A stretch of 64,000 nucleotides of DNA from Nocardioides terrae (GCF_900112345.1 NZ_FOLB01000001.1:496001-560000), one strand, 5' to 3'; numbered from the stretch's first letter, positions 7,591-17,074 are shown. A program made the numbers and translations. Notes: generated by a model from the letters alone, not told the origin.

Positions 7591-9080
7591 CCGACGGCTG
7601 GCAGCGGCTCGACCCGCGCACCCTGGCCACCCAGCCCTTCGCGATCGCGGCGAAGTCCCTCGTGCCCGCGCTGGCCGGCTTCGTCGGCGTCGGCTCGGCG
7701 ATCGGCTTCGGCCTCGCCCTGCCGCTCACGGTCGCGGGCGTCGTCGCGGTCGGCGCCATCCCGTGGCTGACCACCACCTACCGGATCACCGGCACCCACC
7801 TGGAGGTGCGTCGCGGCCTTCTCAACCGCACGACGGTCACGGCACGGCTCGACCGGGTCCGCAGCGTCGACCTCGAGGCCGACGTGTTCCACCGCGTCCT
7901 GCGGGTCACGAAGGTCGCCGTCGGCACCGGCGTCGACGAGAGCCGGCTCGACCTCGACTCGCTCGACGTCGACGAGGCCGAGCGGCTGCGGGTGGCCCTC
8001 CTGCACGGCTCACCCGACGCCGTCTCGGCCGGCGCCTCCGACGCCGTCGCGCCGGCGCCGGGCTCACCGGCCCAGGAGATCGCCGGGCTGGACTGGTCGT
8101 GGCTGCGCTTCGCCCCGCTCAACATCGGCAACCTGGCCATCGCCCTCGCCGCGATCGGCGCGGTCGCCAGCCAGTTCGACGCGTTCATCGACAGCGAGCG
8201 GGTCGAGAGCGTGTGGGACTGGCTCCAAGCGTCCGACCTCCCGCTCGTCGTCGGCATCACCCTGGTCGCCGGACTGGTGCTGTGGGTCCCCGCCGCCTGC
8301 GTCGGCTACGCCGTGCGGTGGTTCGGGCTCCGCGTCACCCGCGAGCAGGGCAAGGAGGGCCCGACGCTGCGTCGCGTGCACGGCCTCTTCACCCAGCGCG
8401 CCACCACGGTCGAGGAGGCGAAGGTCCGCGGTGTCGTCGTACGCCGCAGCGCGCTGGTCGGCCTCGCCGGCGGGGCCGATCTCCGCGTGCTCACGACCGG
8501 CCTCGCCGACAACGAGCCGCACGTGCTGCCGTCCTCGCCGCGCGCCGTGGTGGAGTCGGTCGCCGCCGACGTGCTCGGCGACGCCGAGGCGCTGGTGGCA
8601 CCCGCGACGCCCCACGGGCGGAGAGCGCGGCGCAGGGCCCTCTTCCACCACCTGCGCCAGGCGCTCTACGCGGTCCTCGCCGCGGTCGTGCTGACCTGGG
8701 CGCTCGGCACCTGGGGTGTCGACCGCCCGCTGTGGCTGCCGCCCACGGTCGCCGTCGCCGCAGTCCCGGTGGCGCTGGTCGCCGCCGAGCTGCGCTACCG
8801 CCGGCTGGGCCACGCGCTCACCGAGCACTACCTCGTGTCCTGCACGGGCACGCTCACGGCGACCCGGACGGCGCTGGAGGCCGACGGCATCGTGGGCTGG
8901 CGCCTGCGGCAGTCCTTCTGGGACCGGCGGCTCGGGCTGGCCCAGCTCACCGCGGCGACGGCGGCCGGTGGCGAGCAGGTGCTGGTGGCCGACGTGCCGC
9001 TCGGGGAGGCGGTCGCGGTGGCGGCCGCGGCGACGCCGCGGATGGTGGAGGGCTTCCTACCGACCGAGGACTGGGCCTAG
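7587..9080 (+). CDS. Membrane protein with tandem bacterial PH domains (YdbT-like)
   Basis: 497 aa with GTG start overlapping the previous stop. Two DUF304/bPH2 modules alternate with transmembrane pairs: the first module near residues 60-125 (TTYRITGTHLEVRRGLLNRTTVTARLDRVRSVD), the second near 245-320, and a third degenerate one near 400-490 (GHALTEHYLVSCTGTL...). It forms a couple with the 170-aa protein upstream and probably makes a membrane complex with it. Confidence 0.82.
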   Translation: MTDGWQRLDPRTLATQPFAIAAKSLVPALAGFVGVGSAIGFGLALPLTVAGVVAVGAIPWLTTTYRITGTHLEVRRGLLNRTTVTARLDRVRSVDLEADVFHRVLRVTKVAVGTGVDESRLDLDSLDVDEAERLRVALLHGSPDAVSAGASDAVAPAPGSPAQEIAGLDWSWLRFAPLNIGNLAIALAAIGAVASQFDAFIDSERVESVWDWLQASDLPLVVGITLVAGLVLWVPAACVGYAVRWFGLRVTREQGKEGPTLRRVHGLFTQRATTVEEAKVRGVVVRRSALVGLAGGADLRVLTTGLADNEPHVLPSSPRAVVESVAADVLGDAEALVAPATPHGRRARRRALFHHLRQALYAVLAAVVLTWALGTWGVDRPLWLPPTVAVAAVPVALVAAELRYRRLGHALTEHYLVSCTGTLTATRTALEADGIVGWRLRQSFWDRRLGLAQLTAATAAGGEQVLVADVPLGEAVAVAAAATPRMVEGFLPTEDWA

Positions 9081-9124
9081 GGTCGATCCGTCCTCTTCTC
9101 GGGGCCACAAGTCGGAGGCCATCC

Positions 9125-11008
9125 ATGCGCGCTCGCTCAGCAATCACCGCCCGTTCGACCCGGACCCAGCTCCGGCTGCTCGTCCTCCTCCTCGCCGTGG
9201 CGCTGGCCGCCGCGTTCGGCCCGCCGGCCGCCGGGGCAGGTGGCCCTGGCCACTCCGGTGACGCGCCCTACCGCGGCCGGGTGGTCTCGCTGATGCGCCA
9301 CATGACCCTGGCGGAGAAGGTCGGCCAGCTCTTCGTGATCGAGGTCGCCGGCCGCGACGCGACCACGGTGAGCGACGCGGCGAGGACCACCAACCAGCGG
9401 CTCTACGGCGTGGACACGCCCGCCCAGGCGATCGCGAAGTACCAGCCCGGCGGCGTCATCTACTACACGACCCGGAGCGCCTGCAGCGGTTGCCCGAGCG
9501 ACGACAACATCGGTGACCCGGCTCAGGTCGCCCGCCTCTCCAACGGCCTCCAGGGCGCCGCCCTGGCCCAGCGCGCCCGCATCCCGCTGCAGATCTCGGT
9601 CGACCAGGAGGGCGGCGCGCTCGTCGCGCGGTTCGGCCCGCCGACCACGCAGATGCCCGGCGCGATGGCGCTCGGCGCTGACGGCTCCGCGCGGGACGCC
9701 CGCACCTCCGGCGACGTGATCGGGACAGAGCTCAAGGCGGTCGGCGTCACCCAGGACTACGGCGTCGACTCCGACGTCAACATCAACCCGAACAACCCCG
9801 TCATCGGGATCCGCTCCCCCGGCGGCGACCCCGCGCTCGTCTCGCGCATCGTCACGGGCGAGATCAAGGGGTTCCACGACGCCGGGGAGTCGGCCGTCGC
9901 CAAGCACTTCCCGGGTCACGGCGACACGGGCGTGGACAGCCACTTCGGCCTCCCCGTGGTGACGCACGACCTGGCCACCTTCGAGGCGACCGACCTTCCG
10001 CCGTTCAAGGCGGCGATCGCCGCAGGGGTCGACACGATCATGACCGCCCACGTCGTCTTCCCGGCCGTCGACCCCTCGGGCGCACCGGCCACGATGAGCC
10101 ACCAGATCCTCACGGGCGTGCTGCGCGACGAGCTCGGCTTCGACGGGCTGATCGTCACCGACGCGCTCGACATGGGCGGCGCCACGGCGACGTACCCGCC
10201 GGACGTCGCCCCGGTCCAGGCGATCCTCGCGGGCGCGGACCAGCTGCTCATCCCGCCGCAGATGGACACGGCGTACGCCGCCGTCCTGGCCGCCGTCGAG
10301 GACGGCACCATCAGCCGGCGGCGGCTCGACGACTCGGTCTACCGGATCCTGCTGCACAAGTTCCAGCACCGCATCTTCCAGCACCCGTACGTCGATCCGG
10401 CGGCCGCGACGACCGTCGTCGGCGCGCCGAGCCACCTCCGGAGCGCCCAGGCGATCACCGATCGCACCACGACCCTCGTCAAGAACGACGCGGCGCTGCT
10501 GCCGCTCGCGCCCGGTCCGCGGCAGGTGCTCGTCGCCGGGTGGGGCGTCGGCACGACGCAGGCCATCGCGGCCGCGATGACCGCCCGGGGAGCGACGACC
10601 CAGGTGCGCGAGTCCGGCACGACACCATCGGCGACGGCGATCGCCGGCGCGGTCGCCGCGGCGCAGGCCAGCGACCTGGTCGTCGTGTCGACCAACAACG
10701 CCTACGCGGTCGACACCACCACCGGGCAGCCGACCGCCGCCGCAGCCGCGCAGACCCGACTCGTGCAGGCGCTGCTGGCGACGGGGAAGCCGGTGGTGGT
10801 CGCCGCCATGCGCAACCCCTACGACGTGGCGTCCTTCCCCGCGGCGCCGACCGTCATCGACACCTACGGCTACACCGCCGACCAGATCGAGTCGCTGGTC
10901 CGCGTGCTCTTCGGCGAGGTGGACCCCAGCGGGCGGCTGCCGGTCTCGATCCCGCGCGCCGACGGCTCGGGCGAGCTGTTCCCCTTGGGCCACGGCCTGC
11001 GGTACTGA
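9125..11008 (+). CDS. Secreted glycoside hydrolase family 3, beta-N-acetylglucosaminidase
   Basis: 627 aa. A signal peptide (about 1-40: basic RARSAITARSTRTQ, hydrophobic LLVLLLAVALAAAFG) is followed by the GH3 N domain from MTLAEKVGQLFV. The NagZ motif KHFPGHGDTGVDSH supplies the His/Asp acid-base dyad, and VTDALDMGG contains the nucleophile aspartate. A GH3 C-terminal domain fills residues 430-627. The enzyme would cleave GlcNAc from peptidoglycan or similar glycans outside the cell. GGAGG stands 7 bases before the ATG. Confidence 0.9.
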   Translation: MRARSAITARSTRTQLRLLVLLLAVALAAAFGPPAAGAGGPGHSGDAPYRGRVVSLMRHMTLAEKVGQLFVIEVAGRDATTVSDAARTTNQRLYGVDTPAQAIAKYQPGGVIYYTTRSACSGCPSDDNIGDPAQVARLSNGLQGAALAQRARIPLQISVDQEGGALVARFGPPTTQMPGAMALGADGSARDARTSGDVIGTELKAVGVTQDYGVDSDVNINPNNPVIGIRSPGGDPALVSRIVTGEIKGFHDAGESAVAKHFPGHGDTGVDSHFGLPVVTHDLATFEATDLPPFKAAIAAGVDTIMTAHVVFPAVDPSGAPATMSHQILTGVLRDELGFDGLIVTDALDMGGATATYPPDVAPVQAILAGADQLLIPPQMDTAYAAVLAAVEDGTISRRRLDDSVYRILLHKFQHRIFQHPYVDPAAATTVVGAPSHLRSAQAITDRTTTLVKNDAALLPLAPGPRQVLVAGWGVGTTQAIAAAMTARGATTQVRESGTTPSATAIAGAVAAAQASDLVVVSTNNAYAVDTTTGQPTAAAAAQTRLVQALLATGKPVVVAAMRNPYDVASFPAAPTVIDTYGYTADQIESLVRVLFGEVDPSGRLPVSIPRADGSGELFPLGHGLRY

Positions 11009-11072
11009 TCGGCCGGAGGGAACGGGCGGAATTCGCTCGCCCGCCTGCACCGCCCTGCGGCAGGCTGGCCGG

Positions 11073-11480
11073 GTGACCCTCTCCATCCACGACATCACCT
11101 TCGACGCGGGCGACGCGCACGCCCTGGCGACCTTCTGGGCCAACCTGCTCGGTTGGCACGTCTTCTACGACGACGACCCCGAGGTGCTGGTGGCGCCGCA
11201 CTTCCCCGCCGACGAGATGACGACCCTGCTCTTCATCCCCGTCCCCGAGGGCAAGACCGCGAAGAACCGGGTCCACCTCGACCTCAACTCGTCCGACCTC
11301 ACCCGCGACGAGGAGGTCGAGCGGGCGCTCGCGCTCGGCGCGACGGTGGTCGAGGACCACCGCAAGGACGACGGCACCGGCTGGGTCACCCTCGCCGATC
11401 CTGAGGGCAACGAGCTGTGCATCGTCCGGTCCCCCGCGGAGCGGCCCCCGGCCGGCACGAAATCGTGGCGGCTGGGCTGA
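11073..11480 (+). CDS. VOC/glyoxalase-like family protein
   Basis: 135 aa with GTG start. It shows the two beta-alpha-beta-beta-beta halves of the vicinal-oxygen-chelate fold: FDAGDAHALATFWANLLGW at the start, VHLDL in the middle and the closing WVTLADPEGNELCIVRSP. This glyoxalase-like subgroup is common in actinobacteria and its substrate is not known. Metal ligands cannot be assigned with certainty. Convergent with the ABC importer genes on the right. Confidence 0.8.
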   Translation: MTLSIHDITFDAGDAHALATFWANLLGWHVFYDDDPEVLVAPHFPADEMTTLLFIPVPEGKTAKNRVHLDLNSSDLTRDEEVERALALGATVVEDHRKDDGTGWVTLADPEGNELCIVRSPAERPPAGTKSWRLG

Positions 11481-11489
11481 GCGTCGGGC

Positions 11490-12572
11490 TCATGGGGCCG
11501 GCCAGATCACCTTGCCGTCGTCGCCGACCACGGCATCGCTGAACGAGTCGTCGAACCAGCCGGCGGCCTCGTCGGGCGCGACCTGCTGGCCGCCGAACTG
11601 GGACACGACGCCGGCGAGCGCCTTGACGTTGGCGACGTCGATGGAGCCGAACTTGCCGGGCAGCGGGCTGCCGGCGACGACCTCGGTCTCCTTCTTCCAG
11701 ACCGCCGTCTCGTGCTTCGGGTCGGAATCCGCGCCGGCCTGGTCGTGCTGGTAGCCGAGGCACTCCTCGACGTGGGCGTCCTGAGCGCAGTACTGGTAGG
11801 CCCGGAACACCGCCCGCAGGAAGTCCTGGGCCGCCGTCGGGTGCTTCGCCAGGAAGTCGGGGTTGGCCGCGAAGGCGCCGAGCGACCCGGGGACGCCGAA
11901 GTCCTTCGGCTCCCAGACCTTGACCGGCGTACCCGCGGCCTCGAGCTGCAGCGGCTCGTTGGAGATGAAGCCGACCAGTGCGTCCACCTGGCCGCGCGGC
12001 AGGATCGTGGGGTCGTAGCCGACCTTGACCTGCTTCACGTCGTCCGCGCCGAGGCCGGCCTTGTCGAGCATCGCGGAGACGCCGACCGGGACCCAGCCCT
12101 TCTGCCCCAGCGTCTTGCCGCGCAGCTGGGCGAGGTCGGTGACCGACGGCATGGTCATCAGGATGTCGAGCCCGGCGTCGGAGTACGACGAGATGCCGGT
12201 GATCCGCTGGCCGTTGGCGTTGGCCGTCATGGTGTCCTGCTGCGAGAGCCCGCCGACCTGAGCGCGCCCGCTGGCGAGCAGCTTGGTGTTCTGCGAGACG
12301 TCGCCGGAGCCGGGCTGCAGCTTCACGTCGAGGCAGAGGTCCTTGAAGTAGCCGAGCCGGTCGGCGGCGATGACCTCGAGGATCGAGGCCGACGCCTGCC
12401 AGTAGTAGCCCGACAGGTAGGTGACGGTGCCGGCGGCCTTGTTGTCGTCGCAGCGCTCGGCGGAGACGGCCGAGCCGGAGGTGCCCGCGGCGTCGTCGTC
12501 GCTCCCGCAGCCGGCCAGGCCGACGGCGAGGATCGCCGCCAGGGCGAGCGCGAGCGGGCGCAGCAGCTTCAT
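11490..12572 (-). CDS. ABC transporter substrate-binding lipoprotein (SsuA/ThiY-like)
   Basis: 360 aa. A lipoprotein signal peptide ends in the lipobox LAVGLAGC. The mature part has the NMT1/THI5-like fold: VTYLSGYYWQASASILEVIAADRLGYFKDLCLDVKL, then LRGKTLGQKG and GYDPTILPRGQVDALVGFISNEP. Family members bind nitrate, sulfonates, taurine or pyrimidine precursors of thiamine. No TPP riboswitch or thi gene is nearby, so the ligand is open. ATG 12572 is chosen because GGAGATCC precedes it. Third gene of an ATPase-permease-binding-protein operon. Confidence 0.87.
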   Translation of the reverse strand: MKLLRPLALALAAILAVGLAGCGSDDDAAGTSGSAVSAERCDDNKAAGTVTYLSGYYWQASASILEVIAADRLGYFKDLCLDVKLQPGSGDVSQNTKLLASGRAQVGGLSQQDTMTANANGQRITGISSYSDAGLDILMTMPSVTDLAQLRGKTLGQKGWVPVGVSAMLDKAGLGADDVKQVKVGYDPTILPRGQVDALVGFISNEPLQLEAAGTPVKVWEPKDFGVPGSLGAFAANPDFLAKHPTAAQDFLRAVFRAYQYCAQDAHVEECLGYQHDQAGADSDPKHETAVWKKETEVVAGSPLPGKFGSIDVANVKALAGVVSQFGGQQVAPDEAAGWFDDSFSDAVVGDDGKVIWPAP

Positions 12573-12592
12573 CTGGGATCTCCTCGGATCGT

Positions 12593-13366
12593 TCAGCGGG
12601 AGCCGTGCCAGCGCAGGACGCGGCGCTCGACGACGGTGACCAGCAGCAACAGCAGCGACCCCATCAGGGCCAACACGAAGATAGCCGCCCAGACCGTGGC
12701 CGGACGGTTCATGGAGGACGCGATCTGGATCACGGTGCCCAGCCCGGCCGCCGACCCCGCGGCGGAGAGCTCGGCCACCACGGCGCCGATCACCGACAGC
12801 GGGAAGACGATCTGCAGCGCGGCGAAGACGTAGGGCAGCGCGCCCGGGATGCGCAGGTGCCGCAGCACCTCCCAGCGGGACGCGTGCACCGACCGGAAGA
12901 CCTGCAGCACAGGCGCCGGGACCGAGCGCAGCCCGACCGAGGCGTTGATGAGGATCGGGAAGAAGCAGATCAGCGCGGTCAGGATCAGCTTCGGCGCCGG
13001 CCCGAACCCGAAGGCGACGACGAGAGCCGGCGCGATCGCGACCAGCGGGGTCACGTTGAGCACCACGGCGATCGGCATGACCGCGCGCCGGGCGAGCGTC
13101 ACCTCGCTGACCAGGATCGCGAGGAGGAACGCCGCCACGAAGCCGATCAACAGGCCCGCGATCGCCTCGCGCAGCGTCACCCAGCTGTTGTGGACGAAGT
13201 AGCCGGGGTCCGCCTTGAGCGCCGACCACACGTCGCCGAGCGGCGGCAGCAGGTAGGGCATCCGGTCCGCGCCGACCTGCCAGAGCACGCCGAGGACCAC
13301 GAGCAGGACGACGAGCGGCGCCCAGTACGCCGGGTGGAGCGGGCTGCGCCTCCTGGCCGGGCTCAC
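12593..13366 (-). CDS. ABC transporter permease (SsuC/ThiX-like)
   Basis: 257 aa with about six membrane helices. The BPD_transp_1 EAA-type loop is visible as VFRSVHASRWEVLRHLRIPGALPYVFAALQ, contacting the ATPase. Its start overlaps the end of the upstream ATPase gene by 4 bp (ATGA), so the two are translationally coupled. It partners the lipoprotein downstream (11490-12572) and has the same unknown substrate. Confidence 0.88.
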   Translation of the reverse strand: MSPARRRSPLHPAYWAPLVVLLVVLGVLWQVGADRMPYLLPPLGDVWSALKADPGYFVHNSWVTLREAIAGLLIGFVAAFLLAILVSEVTLARRAVMPIAVVLNVTPLVAIAPALVVAFGFGPAPKLILTALICFFPILINASVGLRSVPAPVLQVFRSVHASRWEVLRHLRIPGALPYVFAALQIVFPLSVIGAVVAELSAAGSAAGLGTVIQIASSMNRPATVWAAIFVLALMGSLLLLLVTVVERRVLRWHGSR

Positions 13367-14160
13367 GACGCGGCCTCGTCGTGCTTGTTCTGCTCGAAGG
13401 CGTCGCGCAGCCGATCGCGCAGGGACAGCTCGTAGGCGTGGAACTCCGGGCTGCGGATCAGCTCCTGGGTCCGCGGGCGCGGCAGGTCGATGTCGACGAC
13501 GTCGACGATCCGCCCCGGCCGCGGCGCCATCACGATGACCGTGTCGGAGAGCCGGACCGCCTCGAGGATCGAGTGGGTGACGAAGAGGACCGTCGCCCCG
13601 CGCTCACCCCAGAGCTCGAGCAGCTGCTCCTGCTGCGCCTCGCGGGTGAACTCGTCGAGCGCCGAGAAGGGCTCGTCGAGGAGCAGCACGTCCGGCTGCA
13701 GCCCGAAGGCGCGCACGATGGCGACCCGCTGCCGCATACCGCCCGAGAGCTGGGCCGGGCGCTGGTGCATCGCGTCGCCGAGGCCGGCCCGGCGCAGCAG
13801 CGCGCGCATGTCCGGGAGCGGCTCCCGGTTGTGCCGCCGGTTGACCTTGGCGGGCAGGGTGGCGTTGCCGAGGACGGTGAGCCACGGCAGGAGCGCGGGC
13901 TGCTGGGGCACCAGGCCGAGCCGCTTCTCCTCGGCGGCCTGCCGGGGCGTCGTACCGCAGACCGTGACCGCGCCCGTGTCCGGCTCCTCCAAGCCCGCGA
14001 CGATGCGCAGCATCGTGGACTTCCCGCAGCCGCTGGGGCCGATGACGCTCACGAACCGGCCGGCCGGGACGGTCAGGTCGATGCCGTTCAGCGCGACCAC
14101 GCGGGTGGTGTCCTCGTGGACGCGGCCGACGCCGTCGAGGTGGATGGCGGCGCCGGTCAT
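13363..14160 (-). CDS. ABC transporter ATP-binding protein (SsuB/ThiZ-like)
   Basis: 265 aa with a complete ABC ATPase: Walker A GPSGCGKST near residue 42, Q-loop VPQQPALLPW, signature LSGGMRQR, Walker B VLLLDEPFSALDE and H-loop FVTHS. The short form without a TOBE domain fits nitrate/sulfonate-type importers. First gene of the operon; its ATG at 14160 is only 41 bp from the divergent xthA start, so both promoters share that gap. Confidence 0.9.
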   Translation of the reverse strand: MTGAAIHLDGVGRVHEDTTRVVALNGIDLTVPAGRFVSVIGPSGCGKSTMLRIVAGLEEPDTGAVTVCGTTPRQAAEEKRLGLVPQQPALLPWLTVLGNATLPAKVNRRHNREPLPDMRALLRRAGLGDAMHQRPAQLSGGMRQRVAIVRAFGLQPDVLLLDEPFSALDEFTREAQQEQLLELWGERGATVLFVTHSILEAVRLSDTVIVMAPRPGRIVDVVDIDLPRPRTQELIRSPEFHAYELSLRDRLRDAFEQNKHDEAAS

Positions 14161-14201
14161 GCCGACAAGTCTTCCAGTGTCTCGCCCGCTAGGTTTCTCG
14201 G

Positions 14202-14999
14202 GTGCGCATCGCGACCTGGAACGTGAACTCGATCCGCTCCCGCATCGACCGGGTGGAGGCCTTCCTCGACCGCCACGACGTCGACGTGCTCGCCGTGCAG
14301 GAGACCAAGGCCAAGGTCGACCAGCTGCCCACGATGGGCCTCGAGGCGCGCGGGTACGACGTCGCGGCGGTCGGCCACTCGCAGTGGAACGGCGTCGCAC
14401 TGATCTCACGGGTCGGGCTCGAGCAGGTCAGCGTCGGCTTCGACGGCATGCCCGGATGGGGCGACCCGACGACCGACGAGGCGCGCGCGATCAGCGCGGT
14501 GTGTGGAACTTTGGGGCGTGGCGGCGTCCGGATCTCCTCGCTCTACATCCCCAACGGCCGCAAGCCCGACGACCCGCACTACGTCTACAAGCTGGACTGG
14601 CTGGCGCGGCTGCGCGAGGCCGGCCGGGCGTGGCTGGGCGAGGACGCCGCCCTCGTCGGCGACTGGAACATCTGCCCCACCGACGACGACGTCTTCGACG
14701 TCACGCAGTTCCGCAACTCCACGCACGTGACGCCGCAGGAGCGGGCGGCGTTCCAGGCGATCCTCGACTCCGGGTGGACCGAGGTGACCCGGGCCCACGA
14801 CCCCGGCTACACCTACTGGGACTACTACCGGCAGCGGTTCGAGCGCGACCGCGGGCTCAAGATCGACTTCGTCCTCGGCTCGCCGTCGCTCGCCGCCCGC
14901 GTCACGGGCGCCTTCATCGACCGCGACGAGCGCAGCCCCTCGGTCTTTCCCGGTGCGCCGTCGGACCACGCGCCGGTCGTGGTCGACCTGGCCGACTGA
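14202..14999 (+). CDS. xthA: Exodeoxyribonuclease III
   Basis: 265 aa with GTG start. It contains the EEP (exonuclease-endonuclease-phosphatase) fold with TWNVNSIRSR, the metal-binding glutamate in VLAVQETKAKVDQLP, YIPNGRKPDDPHYVYKLDWL, the catalytic VGDWNICP (D and N), DYYRQRFERDRGLKIDFVLGS and the terminal SDHAPVVVDL. It removes 3' blocks and cleaves AP sites in base excision repair. Confidence 0.95.
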   Translation: MRIATWNVNSIRSRIDRVEAFLDRHDVDVLAVQETKAKVDQLPTMGLEARGYDVAAVGHSQWNGVALISRVGLEQVSVGFDGMPGWGDPTTDEARAISAVCGTLGRGGVRISSLYIPNGRKPDDPHYVYKLDWLARLREAGRAWLGEDAALVGDWNICPTDDDVFDVTQFRNSTHVTPQERAAFQAILDSGWTEVTRAHDPGYTYWDYYRQRFERDRGLKIDFVLGSPSLAARVTGAFIDRDERSPSVFPGAPSDHAPVVVDLAD

Positions 15000-15037
15000 C
15001 AGCGGCCGGGGGCGCGGCGCGTCGCACGGCCGCTGTC
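14998..15037 (+). terminator. Hairpin overlapping the xthA stop codon
   Basis: GACAGCGGCC (14998-15007) and GGCCGCTGTC (15028-15037) are perfect 10-bp arms around a 20-base GC-rich loop, beginning inside the xthA stop codon. No T tract follows, as is usual in high-GC actinobacteria. Likely a transcript-end structure. Confidence 0.4.
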
Positions 15038-15074
15038 GGCGGGGCCCCCTACCGTGTGGAGCGGAGGAGAACCC

Positions 15075-15506
15075 ATGAGCAGCTGGCATCCCGGTCACGA
15101 GCCCGGCCGTCAGGTCGTCGCGCTCGGGGTCGCGCTCGTGCTGTCGGGCGCCCTGCTCGACCTGGCGATCACCGGGCGCATCACCTGGCTCTTCGACGTC
15201 GTCTTCGTGCTGACGTGCGCGGCGCTGGCGGTGCTGGTCGCGCCGCGTGACCTCTTCACCGTCGGCGTGCTGCCGCCGCTGCTCATGCTCGCGGTCTTCG
15301 TGCTGGTCGCGCTCGCGCACACCGCAGCGCTCGGCCACCGCGACGACAGCGTCGCTCAGGCGGTCGTGTCCGGCCTCGCCCACCACAGCCTGGCGCTGTG
15401 CCTCGGCTACGCCCTGTGCCTGGCGCTGCTCGCGCAGCGGCGACGGCTGCTTCAGCCGACGAAGCGGGTCCAGTCCCCCGCGCCCTCGCGCAGCACCTCC
15501 GGATAG
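15075..15506 (+). CDS. Small membrane protein (DUF6542-like)
   Basis: 143 aa with four hydrophobic helices: VVALGVALVLSGALLDLAI, WLFDVVFVLTCAALAVLV, VGVLPPLLMLAVFVLVALA and LALCLGYALCLALLA. It resembles DUF6542 membrane domains of actinobacteria found near ispH/xthA; function unknown. GGAGGAG lies 8 bases before the ATG at 15075. Its 3' end overlaps the convergent YrdC-family gene by 55 bp, which is unusual for two conserved genes and makes the last 18 residues doubly coding. Confidence 0.7.
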   Translation: MSSWHPGHEPGRQVVALGVALVLSGALLDLAITGRITWLFDVVFVLTCAALAVLVAPRDLFTVGVLPPLLMLAVFVLVALAHTAALGHRDDSVAQAVVSGLAHHSLALCLGYALCLALLAQRRRLLQPTKRVQSPAPSRSTSG

Positions 15507-16078
15507 CCCTCCGACCAGTCCACGACCGTGGTCGGCTCGGCGGGGGTGTCCTCTCCGGTCTCGATGACGACGTCGACGAGGTGGTCGAGGGTGTCCTTCA
15601 CGTCCCAGCCGTTGGTGCGCGGCTCGGTCTCGCCGGGCAGGATCAGCGTCGACGAGAGCAGCGGCTCGCCGAGCGCCTCCAGCAGGGCCCGCACCAGGGT
15701 GTGGTCGGGGATCCGCACGCCCACGGTGCGCTTCTTCGGGTGCAGCAGCCGTCGCGGCACGTCCGGCATGGCGGGCAGGATGAAGGTGAAGGGCCCAGGC
15801 GTGGCGGCGCGGATCGCGCGGAAGGCGCTGTTGTCGACGTGCACCATCTGGCCGAGCTGAGAGAAGTCCTTGCACACCAGCGTGAAGTGGTGCCGGTCGT
15901 CGAGGTTGCGGATCGACAGGATGCGGTCCCGGCCGTCCTTGTTGCCGATCCGGCTGCCGAGCGCGTAGCCGGAGTCGGTCGGGTAGGCGATCAGCTGGTC
16001 GTCGTTCAGCGCGTCGACGACCTGCTGGAGCAGCCGCTGCTGCGGGTTGTCCGGGTGGATGTCGAGGTAGCGCGCCAT
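15452..16078 (-). CDS. YrdC/Sua5/YciO-family protein (threonylcarbamoyl-AMP synthase-like)
   Basis: 208 aa with a single YrdC domain: YPTDSGYALGSRIGNKDGRDRILSIR binds the nucleotide/threonine region, followed by HHFTLVCKDFSQL, TPGPFTFILPA, KRTVGVRIPDH and LSSTLILPGE. It is closer to the short YciO type than to Sua5, which carries an extra domain. TsaC/Sua5 enzymes make threonylcarbamoyl-AMP for the t6A tRNA modification; YciO activity is weaker. Only 3 bp separate it from the upstream ispH stop, so the two are co-transcribed. Confidence 0.88.
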   Translation of the reverse strand: MARYLDIHPDNPQQRLLQQVVDALNDDQLIAYPTDSGYALGSRIGNKDGRDRILSIRNLDDRHHFTLVCKDFSQLGQMVHVDNSAFRAIRAATPGPFTFILPAMPDVPRRLLHPKKRTVGVRIPDHTLVRALLEALGEPLLSSTLILPGETEPRTNGWDVKDTLDHLVDVVIETGEDTPAEPTTVVDWSEGYPEVLREGAGDWTRFVG

Positions 16079-16081
16079 CGC

Positions 16082-17074
16082 TCAGGCCTTGCCCGCGGCC
16101 TTGAGGTCCTTGCGCAGCTCCGGCGGCAGCGCGAAGACAAGCGACTCCTCGGCGCTGTGGATCGCCCGCGCGTCCGGGTAGCCGCGCTCGGAGAGGAACG
16201 CGAGCACCTCCTCGACGAGCTTCTCCGGGACGCTGGCCCCGGAGGTCACGGCCACGCTCGACACACCCTCCAGCCACGCCTCGTCGATCTCCGAGGCGTC
16301 GTCCACGCGGTACGCCGACCGCGCACCCGCCTCCAGGCCGACCTCGACGAGCCGGACGGAGTTGGAGGAGTTCCGCGAGCCCACCACGATCAGCAGGTCG
16401 GTCGCCGTGGAGATCTCCTTCACCGCGAGCTGGCGGTTCTGGGTGGCGTAGCAGATGTCGTCGCTGGGCGGGTCGAGCAGCGCCGGGAACCGCTCCCGCA
16501 GGGCGGCGACGGTCGTCATCGTCTCGTCGACCGAGAGCGTCGTCTGGGAGAGCCACACGACCTTCTCCGGATCGTCGACGGCGACCTTGTCGACGTCCCA
16601 CGGGCCCTCGACCAGCTGGATCGCCTCGGGCGCCTCGCCCATGGTGCCCTCGACCTCCTCGTGGCCGGCGTGGCCGACCAGGACGATGGCGTAGCCCTCG
16701 TTGGCGAAGCGCTTGGCCTCGTGGTGCACCTTGGTGACGAGCGGGCAGGTGGCGTCGATCGTCTTGAGCTCGCGCGTGCGGGCGTCGGCGTGCACCGCCG
16801 GCGAGACGCCGTGGGCGCTGAAGACGACCGTCGCACCGGCCGGGACCTCGTCGAGCTCCTCGACGAAGATGGCGCCGCGCGCGGCCAGGTCGCCGACGAC
16901 GTGCTTGTTGTGCACGATCTCCTTGCGGACGTAGACCGGGGCACCGTAGAGGTCGAGCGCCTTCTCGACCGTCACCACGGCGCGGTCCACGCCGGCGCAG
17001 TAGCCACGCGGGGCGGCCAGCAGCACCTGCTTCTCCTCGTCGGTGAGGACGCGGGGCATGGCGAGGTCGGTCAT
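16082..17074 (-). CDS. ispH: 4-hydroxy-3-methylbut-2-enyl diphosphate reductase
   Basis: 330 aa. The three [4Fe-4S] ligand cysteines are visible in [23 protein letters not shown] and [11 protein letters not shown]. The active-site histidines and E in HGVSP and [14 protein letters not shown], and the serines in [11 protein letters not shown], also match. It makes both IPP and DMAPP in the last step of the MEP pathway, in the cytosol. The start is ATG 17074, with ATG 17059 as an alternative. The presence of IspH makes IDI dispensable, which matters for the idi remnant at 18720-19057. Confidence 0.95.
   Translation of the reverse strand: MTDLAMPRVLTDEEKQVLLAAPRGYCAGVDRAVVTVEKALDLYGAPVYVRKEIVHNKHVVGDLAARGAIFVEELDEVPAGATVVFSAHGVSPAVHADARTRELKTIDATCPLVTKVHHEAKRFANEGYAIVLVGHAGHEEVEGTMGEAPEAIQLVEGPWDVDKVAVDDPEKVVWLSQTTLSVDETMTTVAALRERFPALLDPPSDDICYATQNRQLAVKEISTATDLLIVVGSRNSSNSVRLVEVGLEAGARSAYRVDDASEIDEAWLEGVSSVAVTSGASVPEKLVEEVLAFLSERGYPDARAIHSAEESLVFALPPELRKDLKAAGKA

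Noticed and set aside
7763..11008. Very long open frame fused to the GH3 gene
   Set aside because: Its first ~450 codons are the out-of-phase shadow of the PH-domain gene; the real gene starts at the ATG at 9125 with GGAGG and a signal peptide.
14161..14201. TPP riboswitch before the SsuABC/ThiXYZ-like operon
   Set aside because: The gap to xthA is only 41 bp and holds no thi-box; thiamine-precursor transport is therefore not supported.
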